A DNA stretch of 64,000 nt from Saprospiraceae bacterium. GTDB lineage: Bacteria > Bacteroidota > Bacteroidia > Chitinophagales > Saprospiraceae. The DNA lies in NCBI GenBank assembly GCA_016716185.1, contig JADJWV010000001.1, forward strand, positions 62,001 to 126,000, in the 5' to 3' direction. This document shows positions 62,650 through 64,000 of this stretch, in pieces. Position numbers and translations under genes: made by a program. The notes beneath the pieces were generated by a model. The model searched no databases. It saw only the letters and a program-made list of their open reading frames with translations, and was not told the origin of the DNA. Numbering within the stretch: position 1 is the stretch's first letter; each line of letters begins with the position of its first letter.

Positions 62650-63677
62650 TTTTCTTTTGTCTGCCATTAATGATGCAGGTTTATGCACAAACCGGCGGAC
62701 AATATATTTACCAATTTCTGAATGCATCACCCGGTGCGAGGGTGAGCGCTTTGGGAGGCATGCCAATTTCCTGGAGGTCCAATGATCCTGGAGTTGTTTA
62801 TTTGAATCCTGCTTTACTTCAATCCGAAATGAGTGGTGCTATTCAATTCTCCAGTCTAAGTTATTTCTCTGATATTCAATTTGGTCATTTTAGTTATTCC
62901 CATAGCCTTGATTCTCCTTCCTTAAACTTTCAGGTGGGGATTCACTATGCGAACTATGGAGATATCATCCGCACGGACCCATTCGGAAATACATTGGGTA
63001 ATTTTAAAGCTTCGGATTCCGATATTTATCTGGCGGCTTCTAAATTATTCAAACAAAGAATTCAGCTCGGAGCAAGTTTGCATTACATTTCATCCAGCCT
63101 CGATCAATACAGCTCACAAGGTCTGAGTCTCAATGCCGGGATCTCTTATTTTAACCCGGAAAAAAATTTCGGCCTGAGTCTGCTTGTAAAACATGCAGGA
63201 TTTCAACTTAGTAAATACCAGAATAAACCCGAGCAATTACCTTTTGAAATTCAACTGGCATATTCAAAAAAATTAAAACACCTTCCACTCATTTATCACA
63301 TCGGTTTTCAACAATTGCAACGGTGGGATATTCGTTACGATGATCCCAATTTGCAGGATGGAGGCGTGCTTTTTGGAGAAGAGAACGAAGACAGTGCCGT
63401 GGAAAAGCAATTTTCTACATTTCTCCGGCATTTTGTTTTTGGAATCGAATTGAATTTTGGAAAAAATGAGAATTTTTCTCTCAGATTGGGTTATAACAAC
63501 CTTCGGAACCGGGAGTTGTCTTTGGCGGATTATCGAAGCTTCGCAGGACTTTCCGGTGGATTTGGAATTAAAATTTACAAATTCAAATTTGATTATTCTT
63601 ATGCTTCCTATCACATTGCAGGAGGGACCAGTCAGATCAGTATCAGCACTAACCTGAACAGCTTTTTAAAAGTTTAA
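62619..63677 (+). CDS. porQ: Type IX secretion system protein PorQ
   Basis: A 352-residue outer-membrane beta-barrel protein of the PorV/PorQ group. The start is taken at 62619 (MEKRCTAYKLIFFCLPLMMQ), giving a clean signal peptide, rather than 62607. The mature N-terminus QTGGQYIYQFLNASPGARVSALGG is the family signature, followed by the aromatic beta-strands and YLNPALLQSEMSG near residue 55. PorQ acts in the late steps of type IX secretion. The two proteins with type IX sorting domains in this window (28074-29558, 39331-47664) would depend on such machinery. Other type IX genes are not visible here. Confidence 0.85.
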   Translation: MEKRCTAYKLIFFCLPLMMQVYAQTGGQYIYQFLNASPGARVSALGGMPISWRSNDPGVVYLNPALLQSEMSGAIQFSSLSYFSDIQFGHFSYSHSLDSPSLNFQVGIHYANYGDIIRTDPFGNTLGNFKASDSDIYLAASKLFKQRIQLGASLHYISSSLDQYSSQGLSLNAGISYFNPEKNFGLSLLVKHAGFQLSKYQNKPEQLPFEIQLAYSKKLKHLPLIYHIGFQQLQRWDIRYDDPNLQDGGVLFGEENEDSAVEKQFSTFLRHFVFGIELNFGKNENFSLRLGYNNLRNRELSLADYRSFAGLSGGFGIKIYKFKFDYSYASYHIAGGTSQISISTNLNSFLKV

Positions 63678-64000
63678 AAAGCTGAAAGCGATAAGCTGAA
63701 AGCTGTAAGAAAAGATTGATGATTGGTATATGGACTCCTTTTTAGAAGGTGAAAAGATCTTTATGCATGAGCAGTCATGAATTCTTTAAAAATTTATTAC
63801 AACGCCAGTGAATCCAAGCTGGTCTCAACAGAGAATTCAAATATCGGTGTGGGTTTCAAATTATAGATTCCATTTTTTATCAAACCCTCCAAGAATTTAT
63901 TCCTGATGATTCCAGTATGCCTTTCGATACGAACGCACGTTTGTTAGTTATACGTATACAATGAAAACTGCTCCCCGCGTATGGATTAATTAAGTAGACT
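63678..64000. other. Right-edge gap after porQ
   Basis: Repeat blocks of the AGCTGAAAGCGATAAGC type lie directly behind porQ. Further on is an AT-rich stretch; a 48-codon minus-strand frame ending near 63797 is weak and is not called. Nothing else is recognised. Confidence 0.45.

Noticed and set aside
63797..63943. Short minus-strand frame at the right edge
   Set aside because: 48 codons, no clear start and no recognised motif; could be chance.
1..64000. tRNA or rRNA genes
   Set aside because: No T-loop GGTTCGAATC-type signature with matching acceptor stems was found, and no rRNA core sequences are visible.

Overview
The window looks like a piece of a Bacteroidota chromosome, most likely from the Saprospiria or a related lineage (the lineage is inferred, not tested). 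Evidence: two secreted proteins end in type IX secretion sorting domains, a PorQ-like type IX secretion protein is present, several starts are preceded by the Bacteroidota -7 element TAnnTTTG, Shine-Dalgarno sequences are weak, and lipoproteins with SC/AC lipoboxes are frequent. There are no rRNA or tRNA genes, no CRISPR array and no intact prophage. Most genes are housekeeping or envelope functions.

Layout. 1-6255 (minus): the N-terminal part of a vanadium-haloperoxidase-type lipoprotein, a small lipoprotein, a cupin, an alpha-beta barrel protein, and a response regulator with its propeller sensor kinase. 7002-13613: a thioredoxin-like protein, a class III aminotransferase and full-length MetH, bracketed by oppositely oriented arrays of intergenic palindromic repeats. 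14835-20389: a DUF3109 protein, citrate synthase-GcvH-VanZ operon, a polytopic membrane protein and RlmI. 21029-27811: small proteins, a TlpA-like lipid/thiol protein, a degenerate alpha/beta hydrolase joined to TrmB, isoaspartyl peptidase and another hydrolase. 28074-32104: a secreted beta-helix protein and a four-gene cassette (two coiled-coil membrane proteins, a small membrane protein, a secreted CHAP hydrolase). 32555-39249: a sugar/glycan-type cluster with epimerase, DegT aminotransferase, asparagine synthase, acyltransferase and methyltransferase. 39331-47664: a 2777-residue multi-repeat surface protein. 47809-55987: RmlA, an Hpt protein, an unknown protein, RlmD, an OmpA-family protein, a TPR protein, a radical SAM/SPASM protein and Pth. 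56497-57728: tandem cysteine-rich lipoproteins. 58016-59556: an IS110-family remnant with three frameshifts. 59793-63677: a PpiD-like isomerase, a YwqK-like lipoprotein and PorQ.

The genes fall into three connected themes: envelope biogenesis and secretion (PpiD, PorQ, two sorted surface proteins, OmpA/TPR proteins, RmlA and the sugar cluster), translation and RNA modification (TrmB, RlmI, RlmD, Pth), and one-carbon/central metabolism (MetH, GcvH, citrate synthase). The features that known genes do not explain are mostly intergenic: three families of palindromic repeats with higher-order tandem structure, a terminator with no gene in front of it followed by five consecutive inverted repeats, and a branched inverted-repeat structure beside the broken IS110 gene. 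Among genes, the lysis-like cassette, the catalytically dead hydrolase and the twin cysteine-rich lipoproteins most deserve a second look.
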